From contig JAUIKY010000005.1 in the NCBI GenBank assembly GCA_030430535.1, positions 62,001 to 126,000 on the forward strand: a stretch of 64,000 nt of DNA, written 5' to 3'. The stretch comes from Bacteroidia bacterium (lineage in GTDB: Bacteria > Bacteroidota > Bacteroidia > Flavobacteriales > Flavobacteriaceae). Positions within the stretch are counted from its first letter, which is position 1; every line of letters begins with the position of its first letter. The notes under the pieces are model-generated. The model was not told the DNA's origin. It saw only the letters and a program-made list of their open reading frames with translations, and did no database searches. The translations under genes were made by a program, and so were the position numbers. Positions 42,093 to 51,846 of this stretch are shown here, piece after piece.

Positions 42093-42111
42093 CGACAAAT
42101 ATTTTTTCATT

Positions 42112-44259
42112 TTGAACAAACGGCAGGTTTTACTTTTCACGCTTTTATTGGGTTTATTTACAACACATTTTTTTCACGGACAAGAAAAACGGAAAATAGA
42201 AATTAAATATTCTGGTTTTTTGCAAACCAACGAAGAAAAATATCCCGGAGCCAAAATATTGACCCGCGACGATGCCCAACAGGTACACGTGGCTCACAAC
42301 GGTGCCGAAATGTGGTGTGACAAAGCCATTCACTACAGTCAGGAAAATTTTATTGAAGCCTACGGAAATGTGGTCATCAAACAGGGCGATACCATAAATA
42401 TGACTTCAAAATACGTGGAATACAGCGGCATTACCGAGTTGGCCTTTGCCCATGGCAAAGTGGTTTTAACCGACCCCAACTCCACCATTACTACAGACAC
42501 GCTTTATTTCGATAAACTCAACGAACAGGCCTTTTACAAAACTGGCGGCACGGTGGTAAAGGATTCCTCGGGTACTATAACCAGTAAAATTGGCCGCTAT
42601 TACATGGCTCAAAAAAAATATCAATTTGTTGAAGATGTGGTTTTGGTGAATGACGAATCGACCATCAATTCCAATTACTTCGACTTTTATTCCGATACCG
42701 GCCATGCTTATTTGTTCGGCCCATCTACCATCACCACCGAAACCAGCAAAACCTACTGCGAAAAGGGATTTTACGACACCGAAAACAATGTGGGTTATGC
42801 TTTGAAAAATGCTAAAATTGATTATGACAACCGTATTATTGAAGGTGACAGCTTGTACTTTGACGATACTAAGAAATTTGCTTCAGCAAGCAACAACATA
42901 AAAGTCACCGATACCATAAACAACAGCATTATTAAAGGGCATTATGCCGAGGTGTTCAAAGAAAAAGATTCCGTTTTCATTACCAAACGCGCCTTGGCCA
43001 TTACGGTTCAGGAAAACGATTCCGTCTACATTCACGCTGATAAAATCATGGTGACCGGAAAGCCAGAAAACCGAATCATCAATGCGCACTACGGTGCAAA
43101 AATGTATAAATCGGACATGAGCGGAAAGGCCGATTCTATTTACTCCAATCAAAAAACTGGCATCACGAAATTGATAAACATCGGCAAATTTACAACCGGC
43201 GACAAATTTTCAGTGAAACGAAAACCTGTTTTATGGAACATGGAAAACCAAATGACGGGTGACACCATCCATTTAATTTCGAATAACGAAACCGAAAAAA
43301 TAGATTCTTTATTAGTTTTTAATAATGCGTTTATCATTAGTCAGGACACCATTAGCAAAACCGGGTACAATCAAATTAATGGCTTAAGTTTGGTCGGCCT
43401 TTTTAATGAGGAAAACCAATTGCGGCAGGTTGATATCACCAAAAATGCACAATCTATTTTCTATGCCCGTAATGACAAACAGGAACTTATTGGTATCGAC
43501 AAAGCCAAATCGGGCAGCATCTCCATGCTGTTTTCAAACGGAGATATTGAAGAATACACCAGACTAAACCAAGTGGACGGAAATTTATATCCTGAATCGA
43601 AATATCCCGAAAAGGAAAAATTTCTAAAAGGCTTCGATTGGCGGGAAGAAGAACGCCCAAAAAGTGTTGAGGATTTATTTAAAGACGATGAACCTTACAA
43701 CCTCCCTACTATAAAAGGGTTGGACGATTACGTTCCCCAAGACGCCTTTTTTAACGAAGCCATGATGGAGCGGATTGAGTTGGCTGGCAAAAATACGCCT
43801 GAGAATAAAGCGGCACGTAATGTCCCTGAAATAAATGAAAGCACAAACAATCTTTTGTTGTTCCCAAATGAATTTGATAATACCAAATGGCACAAACATC
43901 AACTTAAAGTTACAACCAATATAGAAAAAGCTCCAGACAATAGTTTATCTGCTGAGGGAGTTGAAGGAACTGCTAATTCTGATGGTCACTTATTTCAGTC
44001 TATAAATGTCAGTGGCCAATTTAAATTTTCTGTTTGGCTTAAAGGGAAAGGGCTCATAAGAATTCGATTTCAAGAACATGGAGGAAAATATAAAGTCTTT
44101 GAAAACTTAGACATAACTCTTACCGATGATTGGAAAAAATACCAAATCACTGGAAATTATTCTAACAACAAATATCCATTACGTTGTCTAGTCAGTAATA
44201 TCCAAACAAATGACAAATTTTACATCTGGGGAGCTGAGCTTATTAAATTGTCTAATTAA
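42112..44259 (+). CDS. OstA-like (LPS-transport) protein with extra C-terminal domain
   Basis: 715 residues from TTG 42112, which gives a normal signal peptide (MNKRQVLLFTLLLGLFTTHFFHGQ). Residues about 35-560 are OstA/LptA-type beta-jellyroll repeats (MWCDKAIHYSQENFIEAYGNVVIKQGDTI; DTLYFDKLNEQAFYKTGG; GDSLYFDDTKKFASASNN), the periplasmic bridge fold that carries LPS to the outer membrane. After the usual family end (ENKAARNVPEI) comes an additional domain, about 578-715 (NLLLFPNEFDNTKWHKHQL ... FKFSVWLKGKG ... FYIWGAELI), resembling carbohydrate-binding jelly-roll modules of surface and phage proteins. That segment is more A+T-rich. The stop is directly followed by the aminotransferase ATG. 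Confidence 0.82.
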   Translation: MNKRQVLLFTLLLGLFTTHFFHGQEKRKIEIKYSGFLQTNEEKYPGAKILTRDDAQQVHVAHNGAEMWCDKAIHYSQENFIEAYGNVVIKQGDTINMTSKYVEYSGITELAFAHGKVVLTDPNSTITTDTLYFDKLNEQAFYKTGGTVVKDSSGTITSKIGRYYMAQKKYQFVEDVVLVNDESTINSNYFDFYSDTGHAYLFGPSTITTETSKTYCEKGFYDTENNVGYALKNAKIDYDNRIIEGDSLYFDDTKKFASASNNIKVTDTINNSIIKGHYAEVFKEKDSVFITKRALAITVQENDSVYIHADKIMVTGKPENRIINAHYGAKMYKSDMSGKADSIYSNQKTGITKLINIGKFTTGDKFSVKRKPVLWNMENQMTGDTIHLISNNETEKIDSLLVFNNAFIISQDTISKTGYNQINGLSLVGLFNEENQLRQVDITKNAQSIFYARNDKQELIGIDKAKSGSISMLFSNGDIEEYTRLNQVDGNLYPESKYPEKEKFLKGFDWREEERPKSVEDLFKDDEPYNLPTIKGLDDYVPQDAFFNEAMMERIELAGKNTPENKAARNVPEINESTNNLLLFPNEFDNTKWHKHQLKVTTNIEKAPDNSLSAEGVEGTANSDGHLFQSINVSGQFKFSVWLKGKGLIRIRFQEHGGKYKVFENLDITLTDDWKKYQITGNYSNNKYPLRCLVSNIQTNDKFYIWGAELIKLSN

Positions 44260-45441
44260 ATGTTAAAAGATTTTCTAAAATACCAAGCCCAAACCTCGCC
44301 CCACCCCTTGGCGATGGAAATCTCGCATGCCAAAGGTTCATTTATTTACGACACCAATAATAACGGGTATTTAGATTTTGTTGCTGGCGTTTCAGCAACA
44401 CCATTGGGGCACAACCACCCCAAAGTGATTGATGCCATAAAAAAGCAATTGGACCAATACATGCATGTTATGGTGTACGGTGAGTACATACAAAAACCAG
44501 CTGTTGAACTCACTAAACTTTTGGCCAAACATTTACCTAAACCATTAGAAAAAACGTATTTGACCAATTCGGGTACCGAAGCTATTGAAGGCGCATTAAA
44601 ACTCGCCAAGCGTGCAACGGGACGAAGCGAAATTATCTCTGCCAAAAATGCCTACCACGGCAATACCATGGGATCCATGAGTGTTATGGGCTACGATGAA
44701 CGTAAGCAAGCTTTCCGCCCATTATTGCCCGATGTAAAATTCATTCAATTTAATAACGAAGCAGACCTTAACCAAATCACCACCAAAACGGCATGTGTTA
44801 TTTTAGAAACCATTCAAGGTGGCGCTGGTTTTATTGAACCCGAAAACAATTATCTGAAAAAAGTACAGGAGCAATGCCACAAAGTCGGTGCACTTTTTAT
44901 TTTGGATGAAATACAACCCGGCATTGGCCGTACTGGCAAACTTTTCGGTTTTGAAAACTATAACTGCCAACCCGATATTTTAGTCACCGGAAAAGCTTTG
45001 GGCGGTGGCATGCCCATTGGCGCATTTACAGCCTCGGGAGAATTAATGGATTTACTGCAAGACAACCCAAAATTGGGGCATATTACGACTTTTGGAGGCC
45101 ACCCTGTTATTGCAGCTTCAGCTTTAGCCACACTAAAAGAAATTACCGAAAGCGATTTAATGCAGCAAGCACTTGAAAAAGAACAATTGTTCAGATCGCT
45201 TTTGGTGCACCCACTTATTAAAGAAATTAGAGGAAAAGGTTTAATGCTCGCCCTCATTTTACCTTCAGCGGAAATCACAAATCAGTTTATTTTAGAGAGT
45301 CAAGATGCTGGATTGATTCTTTTTTGGCTACTTTTTGAACCGAAAGCAGTAAGAATTACACCACCTTTAACCATTTCAAACAACGAAATTGAACAGGGCT
45401 GTAAGGTTATTTTGGAAATTCTGACTAAAATACACGGTTAA
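44260..45441 (+). CDS. class III PLP-dependent aminotransferase
   Basis: 393 residues. Fold-type I class III features: FVAGVSATPLGHNHPKVI, NSGTEAIEGALKLAKRATGR, LDEIQPGIGRTGKLFGFENYNCQPDILVTGKALGGGMPIGA with the Schiff-base Lys in TGKALGGG, and TTFGGHPV. Related to acetylornithine/ornithine and 4-aminobutyrate aminotransferases; the flavobacterial group next to OstA-like genes is annotated only as aspartate aminotransferase family. The specific amino donor is not evident, and no arginine-synthesis genes are nearby. It begins right after the OstA-like stop codon, so the two are coupled. Confidence 0.88.
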   Translation: MLKDFLKYQAQTSPHPLAMEISHAKGSFIYDTNNNGYLDFVAGVSATPLGHNHPKVIDAIKKQLDQYMHVMVYGEYIQKPAVELTKLLAKHLPKPLEKTYLTNSGTEAIEGALKLAKRATGRSEIISAKNAYHGNTMGSMSVMGYDERKQAFRPLLPDVKFIQFNNEADLNQITTKTACVILETIQGGAGFIEPENNYLKKVQEQCHKVGALFILDEIQPGIGRTGKLFGFENYNCQPDILVTGKALGGGMPIGAFTASGELMDLLQDNPKLGHITTFGGHPVIAASALATLKEITESDLMQQALEKEQLFRSLLVHPLIKEIRGKGLMLALILPSAEITNQFILESQDAGLILFWLLFEPKAVRITPPLTISNNEIEQGCKVILEILTKIHG

Positions 45442-45591
45442 AGCCCAAAACCCAAAATACTGAAAATCAATAAACAAACCTAAAAAACCAATTAAGTGTT
45501 GATTATTTTGTTAAAAACATTTACCCAAATAGTCACTGAAAAAACAAATAGAGCCTTAAATTTATTCAAGTAGAACCTCACAAATGTGCGT

Positions 45592-46980
45592 ATGGAGTTT
45601 AGTCATAACGACAACAACAATTTGCCGCTTACTAAGTTTGAATCAATGTTGAAAACAAATCATGTTTTATTTTTTGATTCAGAAGAGTTTGAGAACATTA
45701 TTCACCATTACCTTAACCAAGGTAAAATAGCCTTAGCCAAAAAGGCCATAAAATTAGGTTTGGGGCAGCACCCTACTTCCATAAACTTAAGGCTGTTTAA
45801 AGTGGAGGTTTATGTTTTTGAGGATAAAATTGATGAGGCCGACACTCTACTAAACGAATTGTACAGCATCGATCCTACAAACGAGGAAATATACATCCAA
45901 AAAGCCAATATTTTTTCAAAACAAGACAATCACGAAAAAGCTATCGAGGTCTTAAAAAAAGCCTTATCGCTCACTGATGACGTGGTAGACCTCTATTCTC
46001 TAATTGGCATGGAGTACTTGTTTCTTGACGAATACGAAAATGCCAAAGAATATTTCATGAAGTGCCTTGAGGCCGACATAGATGACTATTCGGCACTATA
46101 CAACATTATTTATTGCTTTGAGTTTTTGAATCAATATGAAGATGCTATTTCATATTTAAACCTGTTTTTGGATAAAAACCCATATTGTGAAGTTGCATGG
46201 CACCAACTGGGCAAACAATACCTCGTGCTTAAAGAATACGAAAAAGCACTCGCTGCCTTCGATTTTGCTATTATTTCGGATGATACCTTTGTAGGGGCTT
46301 ATTTGGAACGCGGCAAGGTTTTAGAAAAACTAAAACGCTACGAAGACGCCATTGAAAACTATTCCGTAACCTTAAAGCTGGACGACCCTACCTCTTTCGC
46401 GTTACTCCGAATTGGGAATTGTCATGAAAGATTGAACAACGACGAACTGGCTTTACAATACTACGACAGAACGGTTCATGAAGATCCGCTTTTAGACAAA
46501 GGCTGGATTGCCATTACCAAGTACTACAAGAAACGAGGAAACTTCCAGAAAGCACTTTATTATATCAATAAAGCTATAAATATTGACTCTGAAAACGTAC
46601 TGTACTGGAAACTTTACTCACAAATCAATCAAAGATTGAATTTGTATGAAGAAGCCGAACGCGGTTTCAAAAAAACCCTCGAACTAGGGAACTACGAATT
46701 GAACACTTGGTTATCTCGAGCAGATTTATTGGTAAAGTTAGGAGAACTGGAAGGCGCTATTTTTAATTTGGAACAAGCTCAGGATTTTTACCCTGAAAAC
46801 GCCGAAATAGAATACCGTTTGGGCGGTGCCTATTTCGCTTTGAATCAAAACAACAAAGGCATATTTCACTTAAAAAACGCATTGAAATTGAACGAAGAAT
46901 TTAGTTTCATACTCGACGAACTTTTTCCGGAAGTCATCAATAAAATAGCCGTAAAAAATTTGCTTAAAGCTAATCTTTAA
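45592..46980 (+). CDS. tetratricopeptide-repeat protein (cytoplasmic)
   Basis: 462 residues from ATG 45592 (a GTG two codons upstream is also in frame). No signal peptide. Ten to twelve consecutive TPRs cover residues about 35-445, e.g. PTNEEIYIQKANIFSKQDNHEKAIEVLKKAL and EVAWHQLGKQYLVLKEYEKALAAFDFAI. It is presumably a protein-protein scaffold, partner unknown. Conserved flavobacterial neighbours are the DUF368 pair and aroE downstream. The 150-bp upstream gap contains no clear structure. Confidence 0.85.
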   Translation: MEFSHNDNNNLPLTKFESMLKTNHVLFFDSEEFENIIHHYLNQGKIALAKKAIKLGLGQHPTSINLRLFKVEVYVFEDKIDEADTLLNELYSIDPTNEEIYIQKANIFSKQDNHEKAIEVLKKALSLTDDVVDLYSLIGMEYLFLDEYENAKEYFMKCLEADIDDYSALYNIIYCFEFLNQYEDAISYLNLFLDKNPYCEVAWHQLGKQYLVLKEYEKALAAFDFAIISDDTFVGAYLERGKVLEKLKRYEDAIENYSVTLKLDDPTSFALLRIGNCHERLNNDELALQYYDRTVHEDPLLDKGWIAITKYYKKRGNFQKALYYINKAINIDSENVLYWKLYSQINQRLNLYEEAERGFKKTLELGNYELNTWLSRADLLVKLGELEGAIFNLEQAQDFYPENAEIEYRLGGAYFALNQNNKGIFHLKNALKLNEEFSFILDELFPEVINKIAVKNLLKANL

Positions 46981-47003
46981 CCCTCCTTTTAAGGTAAAAT
47001 ACA

Positions 47004-47011
47004 TACCTTTG
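47004..47011 (+). promoter_or_regulatory. -7 promoter box for the DUF368-DUF368-aroE operon
   Basis: TACCTTTG is an exact TAnnTTTG match, 22 bases before the ATG at 47034. The alternative TTG start at 47016 would leave no leader. Confidence 0.55.
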
Positions 47012-47033
47012 GTTTTTGCTTAAAAAACCGAGT

Positions 47034-47951
47034 ATGCAAAGACGATTAATCGACTACTTCATTATTTCATTAAAAGGATTGGCCATGGGAGCCGCCGATG
47101 CCGTTCCCGGAGTTTCTGGAGGTACCATAGCATTCATTTCAGGTATTTACGAAGAACTGATAAACACCATAAGCAACGTAAACGCCTCACTTTTTAAAAC
47201 CTTGTTTAAAGAGGGCTTTAAACCCTTTTGGCAACAAGTAAACGGTAATTTTTTAATAGCCCTTCTAACGGGAATTGTTATCAGCTTTGTGTCGTTTATG
47301 CGACTGGCCAAATATTTATTGGAATACCACCCCATTTTAATTTGGTCGTTCTTTTTTGGGCTCATCATCGCCAGTATTTATTTTGTGGGCAAACAGGTCA
47401 CTAAATGGAACCTCGGTAGCATTTTCAGTTTTGTAATTGGCGCTGCTGTGGCATTTTATATTAGTAAATTACCAACCTTGGCCACAAACGAAAATCCATG
47501 GTTTTTGCTTGTAGCAGGCGCTATTGCCATCTGTGCTATGATTTTGCCGGGCATTTCGGGGTCTTTCATATTAATAATTCTCGGAGCTTACAAAACTTTG
47601 AGCAATGCCATCCACGACTTGGACGCAAAAAAACTACTCATTTTCATTTCAGGAGCCGTTATTGGTCTTCTTAGTTTTAGCCATGTTTTAAAATGGCTAT
47701 TCAAACATTACCACAATGCTACTTTGGCGGTATTAACAGGGTTTATTTTTGGATCATTAAACCGGGTGTGGCCTTGGAAAAATACATTGACATGGCATAC
47801 CAATTCGAAGGGTATAAAAACTCCGTTGATGCAGGAAAGTATTTCCCCATTGGCTTTTGAAGGTAACAACCAATTAAGTTTTGCTATCATTTTAATGGTT
47901 TTAGGGTTTTTAACTATTTTTATCCTTGAACGGTTAGGTTCAAAAAAATAA
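47034..47951 (+). CDS. DUF368 protein (PopT-type undecaprenyl-phosphate translocase), copy 1
   Basis: 305 residues from ATG 47034. DUF368 hallmarks: GLAMGAADAVPGVSGGTIAFISGIYEELI near the N-terminus and ICAMILPGISGSFILIILGAYKTL in the second half, an internal pseudo-repeat, plus eight or more membrane helices. DUF368 proteins (PopT/UptA) were recently shown in other bacteria to return undecaprenyl phosphate across the membrane for reuse in peptidoglycan and glycan synthesis. First gene of an operon with its paralogue and aroE. Confidence 0.88.
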   Translation: MQRRLIDYFIISLKGLAMGAADAVPGVSGGTIAFISGIYEELINTISNVNASLFKTLFKEGFKPFWQQVNGNFLIALLTGIVISFVSFMRLAKYLLEYHPILIWSFFFGLIIASIYFVGKQVTKWNLGSIFSFVIGAAVAFYISKLPTLATNENPWFLLVAGAIAICAMILPGISGSFILIILGAYKTLSNAIHDLDAKKLLIFISGAVIGLLSFSHVLKWLFKHYHNATLAVLTGFIFGSLNRVWPWKNTLTWHTNSKGIKTPLMQESISPLAFEGNNQLSFAIILMVLGFLTIFILERLGSKK

Positions 47952-47953
47952 AC

Positions 47954-48970
47954 ATGCAAAGCACCAGAACATTTAGCGACAAATTGTTTTTAGTCCTTAA
48001 AGGATTGGGCATGGGCGCGGCCAATAAAGTACCTGGTGTTTCTGGTGGTGTAGTGGCTTTTGTCGCTGGCTTTTATGAAGAATTTATTTATTCACTAAAA
48101 AAGGTGAACGGCAAAGCTTTTAAGCTATTCATTAATGGGCGCTTCACAAGTTTTTACCGATACATTAATGGGCGCTTTTTGAGTCTCCTTTTCTTAGGAA
48201 TGGTGGTTAGTTATTTTAGTGTTTCAAAATTACTGGACTACCTTATTGAGCATTACGAACTCTACGTTTGGAGTGTTTTCTTCGGAATGATAGTCGGCTC
48301 CATTTATTACATCAACAAAGATTTTAAAGATTGGAATTACAAAACCTATACGGCCATGGCCATAGGTATTGTGTTGGGTGCGGGCATTAGTTTTTTAAAT
48401 CCCGCCAAGGAAAACGACAATTTATGGTTTGTTTTTTTCTGCGGAATCATTAGCGTTTCGGGCATGACACTACCTGGGTTTTCGGGCTCGTTCATCCTCA
48501 TTCTTTTAGGAAATTATGTACTGCTTTTGGTCGATTCGGTAAATGCCTTGTACGATACATTTTCTGATATATTAAAGGGCGATTTCAGTTTTACAGAAAA
48601 CACCGAACGCATCAGGATGCTTACCGTTCTCGCCGTTTTCACTTTAGGTTCGGTTACCGGTTTGGTGACTTTTTCGCATGCGCTGAGTTACATATTGAAA
48701 CACTACAAAAGCATTACATTGGCTTCCATCATCGGATTCATTATCGGTTCGCTGGGCGTGGTGTGGCCATGGAAAAAAACCATTTACAAAACAGCTGCCG
48801 ACGGCTCTTTTATACTCGATTCAACCGGACAAAAAGTTATACAAAATTACCAACGATACATACCCGAAGCCCATACCGAAACCTTTTACGCCGTTAGTTT
48901 CATCCTTTTGGGTATTGCCATTGTTTTGGCTCTGGAGTGGTACGGACAAAAAACAAGAAAAATAAAATGA
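47954..48970 (+). CDS. DUF368 protein (PopT-type), copy 2
   Basis: 338 residues, 2 bp after copy 1. Same signatures: GLGMGAANKVPGVSGGVVAFVAGFYEEFI and ISVSGMTLPGFSGSFILILLGNYVLLL. It is longer by an inserted segment (about residues 195-220, DTFSDILKGDFSFTENTERIR) and a C-terminal extension before the last helix. Paralogues this diverged suggest heterodimer formation or different lipid-carrier substrates. It overlaps aroE by ATGA. Confidence 0.87.
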   Translation: MQSTRTFSDKLFLVLKGLGMGAANKVPGVSGGVVAFVAGFYEEFIYSLKKVNGKAFKLFINGRFTSFYRYINGRFLSLLFLGMVVSYFSVSKLLDYLIEHYELYVWSVFFGMIVGSIYYINKDFKDWNYKTYTAMAIGIVLGAGISFLNPAKENDNLWFVFFCGIISVSGMTLPGFSGSFILILLGNYVLLLVDSVNALYDTFSDILKGDFSFTENTERIRMLTVLAVFTLGSVTGLVTFSHALSYILKHYKSITLASIIGFIIGSLGVVWPWKKTIYKTAADGSFILDSTGQKVIQNYQRYIPEAHTETFYAVSFILLGIAIVLALEWYGQKTRKIK

Positions 48971-49707
48971 ACAAATTAGGACTTTTAGGCAGAAACATTT
49001 CATATTCATTTTCAAGATCGTATTTTAAAAAGAAGTTTGAAAACGAGGGCATCCAAAATACCACCTACGATAATTTTGATATTGAAAGCATCGACCGTTT
49101 TCCTTCCATCATAAAAAACACCGAAGGCTTAAAAGGCCTCAACGTTACCATTCCGTACAAACAAGAAGTGATGCCTTTTTTGGATAAAATAAACAAAAAA
49201 GCAAAAGAAATTGGTGCCGTAAACACCATAAAAATCACAAAGAAGGGCAAGCTTGTCGGTTATAACACCGATTGCTATGGCTTTAAAAAATCATTAAAGC
49301 CATTGTTGAAACCACATCACGAAAGCGCATTGATTTTGGGCACGGGCGGTGCCAGTAAAGCTGTTGCATACAGCCTAAGGGAATTGGACATTCCGTATAG
49401 TTACGTGTCGCGAAAACTTTCTAAAAACGTAAGCTTCAGTTACGACACTTTAACAGAAAACGACATTAAAAACCACCAAATCATCATCAATTGCTCGCCA
49501 GTAGGTACATTTCCAAACATTGAGGATTACCCAAATATTCCGTATAACGGTATTACCGAGCATCATATTTTATACGATTTAATATACAATCCAGAAGAAA
49601 CTTTATTCCTGAAAAAAGGCAAAGAAAGCAATGCTACAACCATTAACGGACTGAAAATGCTAGAGTTACAAGCCGAAAAAGCCTGGCAAATCTGGAACCT
49701 TGAATAA
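48967..49707 (+). CDS. aroE: shikimate dehydrogenase
   Basis: 246 residues from ATG 48967 (overlaps the previous stop). Reduces 3-dehydroshikimate to shikimate with NADPH in chorismate synthesis. Motifs: GLLGRNISYSFSRSYF (substrate Ser pair), GLNVTIPYKQEVMPFLD with catalytic Lys, EIGAVNTI, NTDCYGF, the nucleotide loop LILGTGGASKAV, NCSPVGTFPN and TINGLKMLELQAEKAW. The N-terminal block is shorter and more basic than in E. coli AroE, as in other Flavobacteria. Coupled to the DUF368 pair without an obvious pathway link. Confidence 0.93.
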   Translation: MNKLGLLGRNISYSFSRSYFKKKFENEGIQNTTYDNFDIESIDRFPSIIKNTEGLKGLNVTIPYKQEVMPFLDKINKKAKEIGAVNTIKITKKGKLVGYNTDCYGFKKSLKPLLKPHHESALILGTGGASKAVAYSLRELDIPYSYVSRKLSKNVSFSYDTLTENDIKNHQIIINCSPVGTFPNIEDYPNIPYNGITEHHILYDLIYNPEETLFLKKGKESNATTINGLKMLELQAEKAWQIWNLE

Positions 49708-49742
49708 AATTATTATAATTCCATTAAATCTTTTTCAACAAC

Positions 49743-49773
49743 TTTGTAAATACTTTACTTGTTAGTATCTTTA
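49743..49773 (+). promoter_or_regulatory. promoter of the DUF349 gene
   Basis: A -33 box TTTG (49743-49746) and a -7 box TATCTTTA (49766-49773) are separated by 19 bp, the spacing typical of Bacteroidota. The -7 has one mismatch. Confidence 0.5.
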
Positions 49774-49812
49774 AGGTTCTTATAAACAAAGCGAACCTTA
49801 ACATTTTTAAAA

Positions 49813-51810
49813 ATGTCTGATATTAATAAACCACAAGATGCCGACGGTGTTGAGAACACTAATCCTAACGAAAACCCATCTGGATTAGGTGACAACAAAG
49901 CAACCAGCGAAACTTCCAATGCGGATCAGGAATCTGCTAAGGAAACCTCTGCCGCTTCTAAAGAAAGGACTGCCGAAACCGCTAGCGTTTCAAAGGAATC
50001 TGCCTCAAATGAAGACGACGAAGTTTTGAACGAAATTGAGGAATCGAACGCTGAAGATGCTGAAGACGAAGGCAATAAAGACAGGCACACCATTGAGTTT
50101 AAGGCCTACGACACCATGTCGTTGGAAGCCTTAGCTATTGAATTGGAAAAACTGCTAAAAAATGAAAAGGTTCAGGCCATTCGAAACCATGTTAGCCAAA
50201 TCAATGCCGAATTTAAAACCAAATTTCAAGCACTGGTAGACGAAAAGAAGGAAGATTTTATAAATGATGGTGGCAATGAAATAGACTTTTATTACTCATC
50301 TCCCGTTCAAAAAAGATACAAAACGGCTTACCGTGAATACAGAAAAAAACTAAATGAACACTACCAGAATTTAGAAAAAAACCTGAAGCAAAACCTAGCC
50401 GACAAGCTTGAAATTATTGAAGAGTTAAAAGGGCTTATTGATGTTGAAGAAAATATAAACACCACTTATAAACATTTTAAAGAACTTCAGGAACGCTGGA
50501 GAAACACAGGCCCTATTCCGCGTGATAAATACAACAATGCCTGGAATAGCTACCACCACCATGTAGAAATGTTTTACGACTTTTTACATTTAAACCGAGA
50601 TTTGCGCGATCTGGATTTTAAGCACAACCTCGAAAAGAAACTTTTAATTATCGAGCGTGCTGAAGAATTGGCCAAAGACGATAATGTAATGCGGGCGTTT
50701 CGTGAGTTACAGGAACTCCATAAAATGTGGAAAGAAGAATTGGGCCCAGTAGCTAGAGAACATCGTGAAGAGATTTGGGACCGTTTTAAAGCGGCCACCA
50801 AAATCATCAACGATAAACGCCAGCTTTACTACAAGGAAATCGATAAAATTTACGAAAAAAACCTTGAAAAAAAGCTGGACATTATTGCCCAAATTGATGC
50901 GGTAACGGCGCAAGAAGGCAATACGCATGGTGCATGGCAAAAGAAAATAAAAACTATTGAAAATCTGCGCGAAGCGTTTTTCAATGCCGGTAAAGTACCC
51001 ATAAAAGTTAATGAAGATACTTGGGCAAAATTTAAAGATGCCGTTAGGACTTTTAACCGAAAAAAGAATGCTTTTTACAAAGGCTTAAAAAAAGAACAGT
51101 ACAAAAATTTACAGCTTAAACTCGATTTAATCAAAATCGCGGAAGACAACAAGGATAGCGAAGATTACGAAACCGTTACGCCTTTGATGAAAAAAATTCA
51201 AAGCGATTGGAAAAAAATTGGGCATGTACCCAGAAAGGACAGCGATAAAATTTGGAAACGTTTTAAAGCGGCCTGCAACCATTATTTCGACCGTATTCAT
51301 GCCAAAAGGAACGCTGCCAGCAAAGAGCAACTCGAAGCCTTCAACAAAAAAAATGACTTTTTAAATGAACTAAAAGACCTTAAATTACCAAAAGACAAAG
51401 ATAAAAGCCTGGAATTGATAAAAGAACAGATTGCCCAATGGCAAAGCTTTGGCAAGGTACCCAACGACAAACGCTTTATTGAAAGTAAATTCCAAAAAAC
51501 GGTTGATGGTTTATTGGGCGGGTTGGAAATTCCGAAGAACGACATCGAAATGATTAAGTTTGAGAACAAAATTGAAACACTAAACGCTTCGGACGACAAC
51601 CGAGATTTGGATAACGAGCGTGCCTTTATCAGAAAGAAAATTGACGAGGTTAAAAGCCAAATCAACCAATTGGAAAACAATCTGCAGTTTTTCACCAATG
51701 TGGAAGATGACAACCCCGTGGTAAAAGAAGTTAAGGATAATATAAAAGCACAAAAAGAATCGTTAAACCTTTGGGAAGAAAAACTGAGCAAAATAAAAGA
51801 GCTTTATTAG
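49813..51810 (+). CDS. DUF349 repeat protein
   Basis: 665 residues. The first 90 residues are disordered and rich in Ser, Thr, Glu and Ala. After them come five or six DUF349 helical repeats of about 70-75 residues, each with a W and a RD/G-PxPxxKxxxxW pattern (ELQERWRNTGPIPRDKYNNAWNSY; KMWKEELGPVAREHREEIWDRFK; DWKKIGHVPRKDSDKIWKRFKAA; WQSFGKVPND). The C-terminus is a coiled coil. DUF349 proteins are cytoplasmic; some are linked to DNA repair or RNA binding, but no function is established in Flavobacteria. Monocistronic. Confidence 0.88.
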   Translation: MSDINKPQDADGVENTNPNENPSGLGDNKATSETSNADQESAKETSAASKERTAETASVSKESASNEDDEVLNEIEESNAEDAEDEGNKDRHTIEFKAYDTMSLEALAIELEKLLKNEKVQAIRNHVSQINAEFKTKFQALVDEKKEDFINDGGNEIDFYYSSPVQKRYKTAYREYRKKLNEHYQNLEKNLKQNLADKLEIIEELKGLIDVEENINTTYKHFKELQERWRNTGPIPRDKYNNAWNSYHHHVEMFYDFLHLNRDLRDLDFKHNLEKKLLIIERAEELAKDDNVMRAFRELQELHKMWKEELGPVAREHREEIWDRFKAATKIINDKRQLYYKEIDKIYEKNLEKKLDIIAQIDAVTAQEGNTHGAWQKKIKTIENLREAFFNAGKVPIKVNEDTWAKFKDAVRTFNRKKNAFYKGLKKEQYKNLQLKLDLIKIAEDNKDSEDYETVTPLMKKIQSDWKKIGHVPRKDSDKIWKRFKAACNHYFDRIHAKRNAASKEQLEAFNKKNDFLNELKDLKLPKDKDKSLELIKEQIAQWQSFGKVPNDKRFIESKFQKTVDGLLGGLEIPKNDIEMIKFENKIETLNASDDNRDLDNERAFIRKKIDEVKSQINQLENNLQFFTNVEDDNPVVKEVKDNIKAQKESLNLWEEKLSKIKELY

Positions 51811-51846
51811 TTAGTTTAACATCTGAAAACAAAATATAATTCAGAC

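Noticed and set aside
42004-42111. Longer N-terminus for the OstA-like protein
   Set aside because: The extension begins at GTG, runs through a consensus -7 box and would bury the signal peptide at residue 37.
51297-51791. 164-codon minus-strand frame
   Set aside because: Antisense shadow of the lysine/glutamate-rich DUF349 gene, which yields long Ser/Phe/Leu-rich open frames on the other strand.
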